From SIAQ01 sp964484265 (GTDB lineage: Bacteria; Planctomycetota; Planctomycetia; Gemmatales; Gemmataceae), in contig CAZAFH010000002.1 of the NCBI GenBank assembly GCA_964484265.1, forward strand, positions 124,001-188,000: 64,000 bases of DNA, written 5' to 3'. The position numbers and the translations under genes were made by a program. The notes below the pieces were generated by a model. The model was given only the letters and a program-made list of their open reading frames with translations, did not search any database and was not told where the DNA came from. Of the stretch, positions 29,856-37,571 are shown one piece after another. The first letter of the stretch is position 1, and each line of letters begins with the position of its first letter.

Positions 29856-29889
29856 AGTTGGATTGCGCGCCTCTATCTGCCAGTTTGCC

Positions 29890-30186
29890 TCACTTGATAT
29901 GGCGGTACGGATGAGGATCAGGCAGGAGGCCTTCGTTTCGGATGCGCGTCAGTTCCTCGTGGCTGATGATCCATTCGCCGGCGACGCCGCGCCCGCAGTT
30001 CTTCTTTTTGGCCTGGATGCGACCGAGGCGGCACCATTCGCGGACGGTGAATTCGGCCTTGTCAAGCAGCTTGGCGACTTCGGCGGTGGTATACCACTCC
30101 TTGAGCGTTCGCTGTTCGACGAGCGCTTGCAAGATCTGTTCGATGCGGTCGAGCCTTTCTGCAAGATCGAGTTGGTCGGTCATCAT
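29890..30186 (-). CDS. Excisionase-type helix-turn-helix (HTH_17) DNA-binding protein
   Basis: 98 residues. An N-terminal helix (LDLAERLDRIEQILQALVEQ) is followed by a winged HTH of the MerR/excisionase type: WYTTAEVAKLLDKAEFTVREWCRLGRI, then a basic wing (AKKKNCGRGVAGEWIISHEEL). Such proteins act as excisionases or small regulators on integrative elements. It is the last gene of a minus-strand run of small genes near the presumed left end of the element, which suits a recombination directionality factor, but the tyrosine recombinase is 20 kb away. A second ATG (30183) could be the true start. Confidence 0.7.
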   Translation of the reverse strand: MMTDQLDLAERLDRIEQILQALVEQRTLKEWYTTAEVAKLLDKAEFTVREWCRLGRIQAKKKNCGRGVAGEWIISHEELTRIRNEGLLPDPHPYRHIK

Positions 30187-30208
30187 TGGTTGTCGCCTGT
30201 CAAAGGGA

Positions 30209-30448
30209 TCAAATGTCGGTGAGTCCTTTGCTGAGGAACTCCCAGGTTACATGCTGCTTCCACAAGACTTCGTAGCCATTGCCGCCGTAAGCTCGGTCGC
30301 CGAAATACGCGTGGATGGTCTCGACGCTGTCCATCAGTTCGAGGGACTTCAGCTTGGCCATGAACCGCTTGGCGCAGACGTTCGTCGTCATGCGCGAGTA
30401 GATGCGGCTGCCGTCCTGCCAGGTCCAGATCTCACTGACGATGTTCAT
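30209..30448 (-). CDS. Small hypothetical protein
   Basis: 79 residues from ATG 30448 (MNIVSEIWTWQDGSRIYSR). The start overlaps the end of the preceding gene by 17 bp, which supports this start and translational coupling. The sequence alternates basic and aromatic residues and has no membrane segment or known motif. Function not recognised. Confidence 0.5.
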   Translation of the reverse strand: MNIVSEIWTWQDGSRIYSRMTTNVCAKRFMAKLKSLELMDSVETIHAYFGDRAYGGNGYEVLWKQHVTWEFLSKGLTDI

Positions 30449-30692
30449 CAGGCTGCTCGGTGTTCGCCTTCTCAGCACGATCCTGCTGGTAAATCCAGGT
30501 GTGAGCCATGTCGAGCACCTTTGCCGCCAGCAAAAAGTCGTCTCGGCCAAAGTGGTTTGACTCCTTCCAAACGTCGCCGTTGCGGAAGAGCCTGGTTAGC
30601 GTGACGTTGTAGCGCTCGCCCGAACGGGTCATGTTGTGCCAAACGGCAGCTTTGATTAGTCCGAGGCGACATTCATGGACAGGACGACTCAT
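30432..30692 (-). CDS. Small element-encoded protein, family A (paralogue of 60888-61214)
   Basis: 86 residues from ATG 30692. The core (CRLGLIKAAVWHN, RYNVTLTRLFRNGDVWKES, FGRDDFLLAAKVLDMAHTWIYQQ) aligns closely with the protein at 60,888-61,214 (IRLGRIKATIWAN, WYNVTLSRTYRDGDEWKSS, FGRDELLTVAKVADLANSWI). The alternating strand pattern ending in a helix suggests an OB-like or ssDNA-binding-type small fold, but that is a guess. Two copies on one element suggest a maintenance or anti-host role. Confidence 0.65.
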   Translation of the reverse strand: MSRPVHECRLGLIKAAVWHNMTRSGERYNVTLTRLFRNGDVWKESNHFGRDDFLLAAKVLDMAHTWIYQQDRAEKANTEQPDEHRQ

Positions 30693-30730
30693 TGGTCTCC
30701 CCTTTCCGGTCAGGATCGATTGTCTTGCCC

Positions 30731-30949
30731 TCATTTGACTTTTTCGACGGCGCCGTTTGGAAGTTGCTTGGCACCGACAGTGTTTGCCTGGCCCGTCTTG
30801 AGATTCAAGAGCTGCCGAAAGGCCTTCCATGAGAGAAACGCATCCTTGATGGTTCCGTCCTCAAAGGTGACCGTCAGGCCGTCGCTCTCCTTGCCGGTCA
30901 GAGCACACGATCCCATTCCTGTGCCGTGGATAGTGACTTTGAATACCAT
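30731..30949 (-). CDS. Small hypothetical protein
   Basis: 72 residues; ATG 30949 is chosen because GAGGAG lies nine bases upstream, better than the alternative ATG at 30979. The sequence (MVFKVTIHGTGMGSCALTG, GLTVTFEDGTIKDAFLSW) looks like an all-beta fold with a short helix. No homologue recognised. It sits between the methyltransferase and the family-A gene in a closely spaced minus-strand operon. Confidence 0.55.
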   Translation of the reverse strand: MVFKVTIHGTGMGSCALTGKESDGLTVTFEDGTIKDAFLSWKAFRQLLNLKTGQANTVGAKQLPNGAVEKVK

Positions 30950-30981
30950 GAGTGCATTCTCCTCGGGTGTTCGGGACATGA

Positions 30982-31677
30982 TCACAACTCGAATGTAAGA
31001 GGAAACAGAACTTCTTGAGCCAATCTCGACGCGGCTCGTATGCAATACGTCTCGTCGATTTCGATGCCGACCGCCTTGAGCCCCATGTCTTTCGCGGCTC
31101 GCAAGGTGCTGCCGCTGCCCATGAATGGATCGAGCACGATCCCGGACTTGGGCACGTACGCTGCCAGAAGCGGGTAAAGAGCGCCGACCGGTTTTTGATT
31201 CGGATGAAACGCGTCGTTTTCGCGTTCCCACATGATCACGTCCGAGATGCCCTTCGCCGGAATTGGGGGGTGTCCCTTCGCAAGAAGAAACGCGGTCTCG
31301 TGCTGGCCGCGCGTGAATCTACCCAATCCCCACACGTTTTTGATGAAGGCGAGATGGCTGACAAGACGGAAACCGAGTTCCTTCCAGAGTCCGACAAAAA
31401 GATCGCTGTGCGGCCAGCCATAGAAGGACAGGCAAAACGCGTCCCACTTGAGCACGCGCCAGATCTCCATGAACGTGGGCTTCAGCCAGTCGGGGTCCAC
31501 GTCTCCGACGATCGCCCGTCGGGCACCGTCCCAACGACCCTTGAAGTTCACCAGGTACGGTGGATCGGTGAGGACGAAGTCAAACGACGCGTCCGGAAAC
31601 TCAGGCATGATAACCCGGCAATCGCCGTGATGAATCCAGATTCCATTGCGGCAGTAGTAGGACAACGGATTGCCCAT
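30982..31677 (-). CDS. Orphan site-specific DNA methyltransferase (N4/N6 amino-MTase)
   Basis: 231 residues. Motif IV is DPPY (in FVLTDPPYLVNF) and comes before motif I (LDPFMGSGSTLRAAKDMG), the order of beta-class N6-adenine or N4-cytosine methyltransferases. GDCRVIMPEFPDASFD is the usual lead. ATG 31677 is preferred over 31692 because a GAGGTG site lies just before it. No restriction endonuclease is nearby, so it is an orphan methylase, as often found on phages and conjugative elements for protection from host restriction. Its start overlaps the end region of the upstream small gene. Confidence 0.88.
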   Translation of the reverse strand: MGNPLSYYCRNGIWIHHGDCRVIMPEFPDASFDFVLTDPPYLVNFKGRWDGARRAIVGDVDPDWLKPTFMEIWRVLKWDAFCLSFYGWPHSDLFVGLWKELGFRLVSHLAFIKNVWGLGRFTRGQHETAFLLAKGHPPIPAKGISDVIMWERENDAFHPNQKPVGALYPLLAAYVPKSGIVLDPFMGSGSTLRAAKDMGLKAVGIEIDETYCIRAASRLAQEVLFPLTFEL

Positions 31678-31688
31678 CGTGCACCTCG

Positions 31689-31889
31689 TCATTGCATGGT
31701 CGGGGTTTGCAGGTGCTGGAAACGATCGGCCTGTTGACGCCGGAGAGCTGCTTGGACCTCCATCTCAACAATGACGTGGAGGCCTGGCAGAAACTCCTCG
31801 TTCTCCAGGGCGCATGGGCAGTTGGCATGGACCCAGGTATGGAGTTGCTCAATGCATTCGTACGACAGGACGGCGGCTTTCTCGGTCAT
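31689..31889 (-). CDS. Small hypothetical protein
   Basis: 66 residues from ATG 31889 with a GAGAGG ribosome site. It ends 12 bp before the methyltransferase start, so the two are probably co-translated. The sequence (HTWVHANCPCALENEEFLPGLHV) shows two cysteines but no known motif. Function unknown. Confidence 0.5.
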   Translation of the reverse strand: MTEKAAVLSYECIEQLHTWVHANCPCALENEEFLPGLHVIVEMEVQAALRRQQADRFQHLQTPTMQ

Positions 31890-32019
31890 GAATGCCTCTC
31901 TTACCCTGCATTGTCTCGGTTGTCTGGCCAGACGAGCTGTGGCAAACTCGGCTTGCCAGGGTGGAAGTCAAAGGGGAGGTTGGCTACCCCATGTAGCCAA
32001 CCTCCGAGGAGAACAAGTC

Positions 32020-32151
32020 CTACTTGTGAAGAAGCAACAGCTTTTCCAAAAGTTGGACGACCCATGCTCCCAGCAAGAAGAACATCAGGTCACGATCGCG
32101 ATTTGGGGGCCGCTTTTGCGGCTCCACTCGAACCAATTTGTGTTGGTTCAT
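32020..32151 (-). CDS. Very short single-pass membrane protein
   Basis: 43 residues: a basic, hydrophilic N-terminus (MNQHKLVRVEPQKRPPNRDR) and one transmembrane helix (LMFFLLGAWVVQLLEKLLLL). ATG 32151 has a GGAGG site five bases upstream, the main reason to believe it. Similar tiny TM proteins occur elsewhere on this element (32,325 and 58,390). The 168 bp that follow upstream (32,152-32,324) contain a GC-rich stem but no gene. Confidence 0.5.
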   Translation of the reverse strand: MNQHKLVRVEPQKRPPNRDRDLMFFLLGAWVVQLLEKLLLLHK

Positions 32152-32324
32152 GGTCGCCTCCGTCCGTGAAGGGTGCACCTTGCAGGCGCCCGGGTTAATA
32201 ATCCGTCGTCGCTCACAGCGACGGCGGGCTCCCACGACTTCCCCTGGCCCTAATGGACCAGGAGAACTGCCGATTCTTTTTCACTCCCGGGCAGGAAGGG
32301 AGGAAGAGCATTAACGCTCCGGTG

Positions 32325-32668
32325 TCAGGGCAGTGCGCTCGCGATGTGCACAAAACGCTGCAGCATCATGAACAGCACCACCGCTGCCAATCCGTTGAGA
32401 AGGTCCCGGTGATTCGGCCAGGCCTCCCACTTGGGGATGAGCGATCTGGTCGCCTTTTCAGGCTCAAGAAGGATCGTCCCAACATGATGACCCTTCTGTC
32501 CGACACCGGTGTTGGCCGAGATGAAGTTTGGCAAGTCCTTGCCTTCCAGGATGTGGACGTTGCCCTTGCGATCCTGGAATCAATTCGATGCAAACGACGG
32601 TTCTTGACCTCACCGTTCTCCACGAATGTGAACGCCGTGTAGTGTTCACCACCTTCTTTTAATGCCAT
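32325..32668 (-). pseudogene. Small C-terminally membrane-anchored protein broken by a one-base frameshift
   Basis: ATG 32668 has an AAGGGA ribosome site and begins MALKEGGEHYTAFTFVENGE. Near 32,575 the frame becomes implausible, while a shifted frame continues sensibly (RKGNVHILEGKDLPNFISAN) to a terminal membrane helix (LNGLAAVVLFMMLQRFV) and a stop at 32325. One added G in the CCAGGATCGC stretch would join the two parts into a protein of about 114 residues. It is either a pseudogene, a sequencing error or, less likely, a recoding site. Confidence 0.55.
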
Positions 32669-32790
32669 GGTCTGGTCCCTTGTTAACCGTTCGCGATTCC
32701 AACCCCTGTTGGTGTCGCGAAGGTGCTTCGAAAAGCCGTCACGACCCCGCAGGATCGTCAGGGCTCCTGAAGCGGAGACCAGGCCGGGAC

Positions 32791-32820
32791 CAAAAACAAG
32801 AGACCCGCAGGTCTCTTGTC
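32791..32820 (-). terminator. Rho-independent terminator for the coupling-protein operon
   Basis: Perfect 10-bp arms (ACAAGAGACC and GGTCTCTTGT) with a 4-nt loop. On the minus strand the stem is followed by TTTTTGG, a T-tract, so it fits termination of transcription from the 37,364-33,126 operon. The rest of 32,669-33,125 has no convincing gene. Confidence 0.7.
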
Positions 32821-33125
32821 TCGAATCACGTGATGCAAAGGACTCGCGGTCATTTTGCATAGGCGTTGCCTCAAGCACGTGTCGATGGTTGGATGAGAAA
32901 CACGTTCTCAACCGCACATAGCCATGCATCCACGAATGCAGGCCTTCCGCCGTAAAGACACACTCTCGGACGGAAAGAGAGGGAAGGAAAAACGCCTCCA
33001 TTTTCACGAGTAGGTCGGTGTTTTCGATCCATGATGCCGATGGTATCCAGTTCGAATTGCATCAAGAACACACGTTCTGGCATTTTGTTGCACCTTCCGG
33101 GGATTTCTGGAAAATCGATGTTCCG

Positions 33126-35918
33126 TTACTCGTCATCGAGCCCGCGCTTCATTTCGCCGAGCCGCTTGTCGTTGAGCCGCTTGTACTCGTCAAAAGTCCG
33201 CACCGGCGTCGTGGTCGGAACAATCGTTTCCGGCCCGTTTGTCGGCCACGGCGAATGCGTGGTGATCGTCTCTTCAGATTCCGCCGGCCAAGAGATGCGA
33301 TGCTGGCGTTCTTCGTATAGGGGCTCATGCATGGGCCAATCGACGTAAACGGGGGCGAATCGACTCCAGCGGCTGAATGCTTCCGCGCGTTCGATCATGA
33401 GCATGCACAAGTTGTTGTCGCGATTGACGTCCAGAATATCTTGCGGCGTCATCCCTGGGCCGACGGCATCAGTCACCGTCACGGCGGGGACTCCCAGTTC
33501 GTTCGTGACCGTGTGCGCGATACCGAAAAAGCCGCTGAGCAGATCGTTTGAGTCTTGCGGATAGGAGAAGGTGGCATACCGAACGCGACCGGAACTGTCG
33601 GCCACGTATTTTTGCGTCCAGGGATCACGAGCGGAGAAGAACTGCTTGACACCGGTGCATCCCATGAACAACTCGCGATGGTCGGCACCTCCCGGTTGGT
33701 TCAGTTGGCTCATCGTTTGGTGGGCGAGAAAACACGCCATGCCAAACGACCTCGCCTGGGCGAGCACCTGGGCGATGTTCTGGGCGATGACGGCCTGCGC
33801 CTCGTCCACGAACAGATAGGTGTTCGGACGTTGGCCGGTCCGGTTCTTGTGATTGATGCAAGCGGTTAGCAAGCTATAGATGGCAAGTCGACCGATTTCG
33901 GCGACCGACTGCGAATCGATGGCGCCGGCCAAAAAGAAGTAGATGACCTCGTTATTGGCGATCGCTTCGGACATGTTGATCGCGTTCTCGACCGAAGCAT
34001 GCTGAGGATGTGTCCTCGGCGCGAGATTCAGCTGCTCGAAATCGGCAAGGGATTCGATCAAGAACGCAAGGTGCTGGGCAGCCTGATATTCCTTGCTTTC
34101 GGGGTCGGAGAGCGACAGAATAATGTCGTTGAGGTCCTTGAACGATTCAATTCTGTCGTGGCGACGACGACCGCGGGAACCATTCGTGGTTTCCTGGAAG
34201 GCCCGTTTCATCAGAATACGGTTGGCCATCGTGTACCACGCACGGCCGTAATCCGACCCGTGATGAAGATTCAGTGCGCTCATCAAGAGGCCGACGATCT
34301 CTTGTAGAGAGAGCTGGGCGTACATGTTCTTGTCGAAAGGATTGAAGACATACGTGGAATGGCCAAGCCGGTTCGTGAACCACTTGAACTTTCTTCCGGC
34401 TCGCTCCGCTTCTTTTCTGGCCGTGTTGAAGAGCGCCATGTCGCCCTTGCAATCGACAATGACGACGGGGCCGTCCTTGCGGCGAATCAGCTGGATCATG
34501 TCGGTCATCAGACCAAGCGTGGTCTTTCCGACGCCGGTGCCACCGAGGATGTGAAAATGCTCGAACAGGAGCTTGATGTGGACCAGGATCGGATAGTCGT
34601 TGTGAAGGGTCCGTCCGACAATAATGGAATTCCGTTCCTTGGCATTGCGGCTGCAGAGCAGTCGTTCGGTATATCCGTCAAGCCGATCCCAGTCCGGATG
34701 CTTTTCATAGGCGTGCGCCCCCTCAAGCGCCAGATGGTGCGCGCTGATAGCGGGTCCAGCAATGAAATGGGTGGCCAGGAAAAGGAGCAACCCCGGACTG
34801 GCGAAGAGCAACAGATAATGGAAACCTGTTAGCAGGCCCATATAATGGTTGCCACGCGCCGCGGCCCACCAGAGGCGAAAAGGATTCGGATTCTCGATCA
34901 GATGCTCGGGAATGGCCTCGGCATTGAATGCGCCGAAGTAGAGCCAGCGATAATAATCAGCCAGGGGGAGCAGCGTCAAAGTCACGAGGAAGACGATGAA
35001 GATCGCCGCGCTTTGACGCTGAAGAAGGCTGCCGCTCGGACTTTGAAAAACCCAAGGCGGTTGGCGGAGAAAGGAACCGTGCCACATCCAGTCGGTGACG
35101 TAAAACCAGGTCCGCCCGAGACTGCCCGGAAACTGAATCGTTCGGATCATGCTTCCAACAAATAGAGACACAAACAGGCCGAAGACGACGGCGAATCCGG
35201 TTGTGTGCCGGTCGCTGCCGGCAAGGATCCGCAACACCGCAATTGTCGAAATCAAGACAAGAACCGGCAGCAAGAACAGCCCGTTGCGATAGGCGGACCG
35301 CGTGGCCTGGACCGCTCGGTGAAGGACCTTGTCGGACTCGCGCAAATCGCCTCGGCGTGGCCCGCGGTCAGCGATACCTAGAAATCGGCGTTCCCAATCG
35401 CGGCGCCATGCCAGCATCGTCGCATGATCGATCTGGTAATGAGCAGTCATCCAATACACTGCGTGCGTCGCGGCGGAGTCGGCAAACCAGAATATCGCGG
35501 GTAGTCCGAACACGACGAGTATCAAAACCGAAGCCGCGGCGAAACGGTGCGATGGCATCGCGATGACCAGAAGCCAGAGCATGGTCGGCGCGAGGAGGCC
35601 GAGCACGAGGTGCGCTGACGAAAATCGGAGCTGATGGAAGACGAGTGCCAGTATCGAACCGGCCAGAAGGCTGAGGACGAAGCCGGGGGTCGTAGCGTAG
35701 GCGGTCCCAGTGTAATGTTGCAACACGAGAACGCTGGGCAGGCCGACGAACGGAACGAGCAGAAGAAGGCCTGCGGTTCGCAGGGAAATCCAGGCCGGCC
35801 GGGCTTTTAATGGGCGGTAATTGAGGTCGCATTTCTCGTTGGGAAGGGAATTCCAATCGAGCGCGTCATTCTTGTCCGTGGTGTTCTCAAGAACCGGGGG
35901 CACGTAGGCATTGCTCAT
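33126..35918 (-). CDS. VirD4/TraG-like coupling ATPase with about eight N-terminal TM segments
   Basis: 930 residues. The first 390 hold about eight hydrophobic segments (for example LLLLVPFVGLPSVLVL, FVLSLLAGSILALVF, LFLLPVLVLISTIAVL, GLLTGFHYLLLFASPGLLL). The cytoplasmic part is a TrwB/VirD4-type hexameric ATPase: Walker A GGTGVGKTT (459-467), VVIVDCKGD, Walker B YLFVDEAQ (701-708) and a QLNQPGG loop. Type IV coupling proteins bring relaxosomes to the secretion channel; usual members have only two TM helices. The start overlaps the upstream gene by 4 bp. No VirB-like channel genes are in the window, so they may lie beyond it or be absent. Confidence 0.85.
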   Translation of the reverse strand: MSNAYVPPVLENTTDKNDALDWNSLPNEKCDLNYRPLKARPAWISLRTAGLLLLVPFVGLPSVLVLQHYTGTAYATTPGFVLSLLAGSILALVFHQLRFSSAHLVLGLLAPTMLWLLVIAMPSHRFAAASVLILVVFGLPAIFWFADSAATHAVYWMTAHYQIDHATMLAWRRDWERRFLGIADRGPRRGDLRESDKVLHRAVQATRSAYRNGLFLLPVLVLISTIAVLRILAGSDRHTTGFAVVFGLFVSLFVGSMIRTIQFPGSLGRTWFYVTDWMWHGSFLRQPPWVFQSPSGSLLQRQSAAIFIVFLVTLTLLPLADYYRWLYFGAFNAEAIPEHLIENPNPFRLWWAAARGNHYMGLLTGFHYLLLFASPGLLLFLATHFIAGPAISAHHLALEGAHAYEKHPDWDRLDGYTERLLCSRNAKERNSIIVGRTLHNDYPILVHIKLLFEHFHILGGTGVGKTTLGLMTDMIQLIRRKDGPVVIVDCKGDMALFNTARKEAERAGRKFKWFTNRLGHSTYVFNPFDKNMYAQLSLQEIVGLLMSALNLHHGSDYGRAWYTMANRILMKRAFQETTNGSRGRRRHDRIESFKDLNDIILSLSDPESKEYQAAQHLAFLIESLADFEQLNLAPRTHPQHASVENAINMSEAIANNEVIYFFLAGAIDSQSVAEIGRLAIYSLLTACINHKNRTGQRPNTYLFVDEAQAVIAQNIAQVLAQARSFGMACFLAHQTMSQLNQPGGADHRELFMGCTGVKQFFSARDPWTQKYVADSSGRVRYATFSYPQDSNDLLSGFFGIAHTVTNELGVPAVTVTDAVGPGMTPQDILDVNRDNNLCMLMIERAEAFSRWSRFAPVYVDWPMHEPLYEERQHRISWPAESEETITTHSPWPTNGPETIVPTTTPVRTFDEYKRLNDKRLGEMKRGLDDE

Positions 35919-36733
35919 TTTTTCCTCGCTTTCTTGGATGCTGATTTTCCGGGGAGAATGTTGATCACTCCCGGCACAACGACGATTTCGACAGGAAGCG
36001 GCCAGCCGCCGGGAAATGGCTTGTGCAATGCGGCCAATGCCGTTCTGACTTCCTCCACTTTCCTGAACAATCTTTTCAGCCCAAACCCGATTGAGCGGCC
36101 CTTGAATTCATTGAGCGTTAGGACCGTCAGAACAAACTGGCCGGAGCGAAGGTAGTCATCGAACCAGCCTCGTTTCACGAAGCGCTCAACGAAGCTGACC
36201 GCTTTGCGAACGATGCGGCGTTCATGGCCGCCGTGGTCGACAACGATGAATCCCAGAAAATCGCCTTGCGGCCGCTCCTCGATGTAGAATCGTTGGCGTG
36301 GCAAGCGATGGCCGCTCATCGGGAAGAACTCCCGGAGCTTCGCGTTCGTGAAAAGCCTTCGTTTGTATTCGCTTTTCAAATCGTGAATGAAATTCAGCAC
36401 GGCAAGACGTTGAACACGCGACTGAATCCCGAGCGGTCGGGTGAGCGATGGCGAGACGGCGACGGCGTTGGCGCCTCGCGGCGTAAGTTGGTAAGCGACA
36501 CGCGATCCGTAAAGCGGCACGGGGCGCAGATATCGATAGGTCGGACCTCTACCGCAGAGGCGGCGCAGCGTCGACTTCACGGCATCGCGATGTTTGCCCT
36601 TGAAAAACTGGAAATGAATGACCTCGAACGTAGAAATGCCGAACTTGCCGATGTGAGCAAGCAGCTTCAGGTCTCGGTCCGAAAGCGTAATGCGCGGAGA
36701 GGGATCGTTGGCGGGTGGACTACCAGAGTTCAT
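35915..36733 (-). CDS. Winged-helix replication-relaxation-like protein
   Basis: 272 residues. Residues 17-60 form a winged-helix-like segment (LSDRDLKLLAHIGKFGISTFEVIHFQFF, then a second helix), followed by VAYQLTPRGANAVAV. The remainder is basic with mixed alpha/beta pattern and a lysine-rich tail (GKSASKKARKK). This matches replication-relaxation family proteins, which sit beside coupling ATPases on conjugative plasmids of Gram-positive bacteria and planctomycetes. It overlaps the ATPase gene by 4 bp and the gene before it by 14 bp, so the three form one translationally linked unit. Confidence 0.55.
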   Translation of the reverse strand: MNSGSPPANDPSPRITLSDRDLKLLAHIGKFGISTFEVIHFQFFKGKHRDAVKSTLRRLCGRGPTYRYLRPVPLYGSRVAYQLTPRGANAVAVSPSLTRPLGIQSRVQRLAVLNFIHDLKSEYKRRLFTNAKLREFFPMSGHRLPRQRFYIEERPQGDFLGFIVVDHGGHERRIVRKAVSFVERFVKRGWFDDYLRSGQFVLTVLTLNEFKGRSIGFGLKRLFRKVEEVRTALAALHKPFPGGWPLPVEIVVVPGVINILPGKSASKKARKK

Positions 36734-37364
36734 AAGGGATCCTTTCGCGAACGTAGGAGCGGTGGATGTGCCGGAGGTCGTCTGCGGAATAGTTGCCGCC
36801 GGTTTCGATGATGAGGGTCGGCAGGTCTGGCGGCTTCAGGACCGCCGCGTCCGGTCGCTTTCTCCTAAATAGGTTCGGATATTCACGCCGAAGTGCGTCT
36901 TCACCGACCCAGAACTCATCCGGGTGCCCTGACTCCCGTTCGAGGAATTTCAGGTAGACGGCCGTTGTCGATAGATCGTGCTGCAGCTGCAGCGGCTGAC
37001 GGTTCAATCCGCTGGCACCGCCTACCAGATTGACAGCCTTTCGCGTTGCCCAGAACAGCCTCGTCCGTCGCCACGGCGCCATGTCCAACCGGCGAACGAG
37101 ATGGGCCGCCAGGGCATCGAACTCGGGGGCTGCGTCGTCTATCTTCCAGGAGAACAACGGGCTATCGATCATCGGCGTGCGGATCGCCAGGTCTTGGCAC
37201 GTCAGGAGCCCGGACGCGACAAGTCGTGTGGCGGCAGCTGGACACGGGGCTTGAAAAGCAGAGTATAATTGGGCAAACGTGTCGATCTGCTCCTCGGTGG
37301 CGACGCGGGTCGCCTGGGTCAGCATGACCAAGAGGGGAAGGCAGCCATCGAGATTCCGGGCCAT
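36720..37364 (-). CDS. Hypothetical protein of the transfer operon, relaxation or nuclease-like C-terminus
   Basis: 214 residues. The N-terminal third is helical (LLVMLTQATRVATEEQIDTFAQLYSAF). The C-terminus has RRKRPDAAVLKPPDLPTLIIETGG, a strand-turn-strand with acidic residues of the kind seen in PD-(D/E)XK-like or relaxation-family C-terminal domains. It is the first gene of the three-gene operon with the coupling ATPase. No relaxase signature (HUH or tyrosine motif) is visible, so what nicks the DNA is unclear. Call is by context. Confidence 0.4.
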   Translation of the reverse strand: MARNLDGCLPLLVMLTQATRVATEEQIDTFAQLYSAFQAPCPAAATRLVASGLLTCQDLAIRTPMIDSPLFSWKIDDAAPEFDALAAHLVRRLDMAPWRRTRLFWATRKAVNLVGGASGLNRQPLQLQHDLSTTAVYLKFLERESGHPDEFWVGEDALRREYPNLFRRKRPDAAVLKPPDLPTLIIETGGNYSADDLRHIHRSYVRERIPYELW

Positions 37365-37384
37365 TGATCGATCCCATTGTGCGA

Positions 37385-37471
37385 GCGAAAAACGCGCAAT
37401 GGATCAGTTGACCAGAACGTTGCGGCATCCGCCGCCCATCAACTGGCATTTTGTTGCATCGCGAAAAACGC
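37385..37471. promoter_or_regulatory. Two GCG-A5-CGC inverted repeats in a divergent promoter region
   Basis: The sequence GCGAAAAACGC occurs twice (37385-37395 and 37461-37471) in the 207 bp between the minus-strand transfer operon and the plus-strand kinase gene. Each is a 3-bp inverted repeat around five A bases; the arrangement suggests operator sites for divergent promoters. No promoter hexamers were scored. Confidence 0.3.
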
Positions 37472-37571
37472 AAAGGGGGGGCCCATGTTCGCGTAAGATG
37501 AAACAGCTGCTGGGCTCGTAGTAATCGATTTTGCCGCTTTGACGACGGTTTGTGCGGAACAAGGCAAATGG

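Noticed and set aside
29741..29889. Attachment site (attL) at the left boundary
   Set aside because: No tRNA end or repeat matching another part of the window was found; the only structure is an 8-bp hairpin better explained as a transcript end.
32366..33007. 213-codon minus-strand frame reading through into the 32,668 gene
   Set aside because: The part upstream of 32,668 crosses an intrinsic terminator and lacks coding character; the real start is the ATG at 32668.
33077..37458. A 16-bp exact direct repeat (33077-33092 and 37443-37458) flanking the transfer operon
   Set aside because: It could mark the ends of a small mobile unit, but an exact 16-mer repeated once in 64 kb is near chance expectation and no target duplication or transposase is present.
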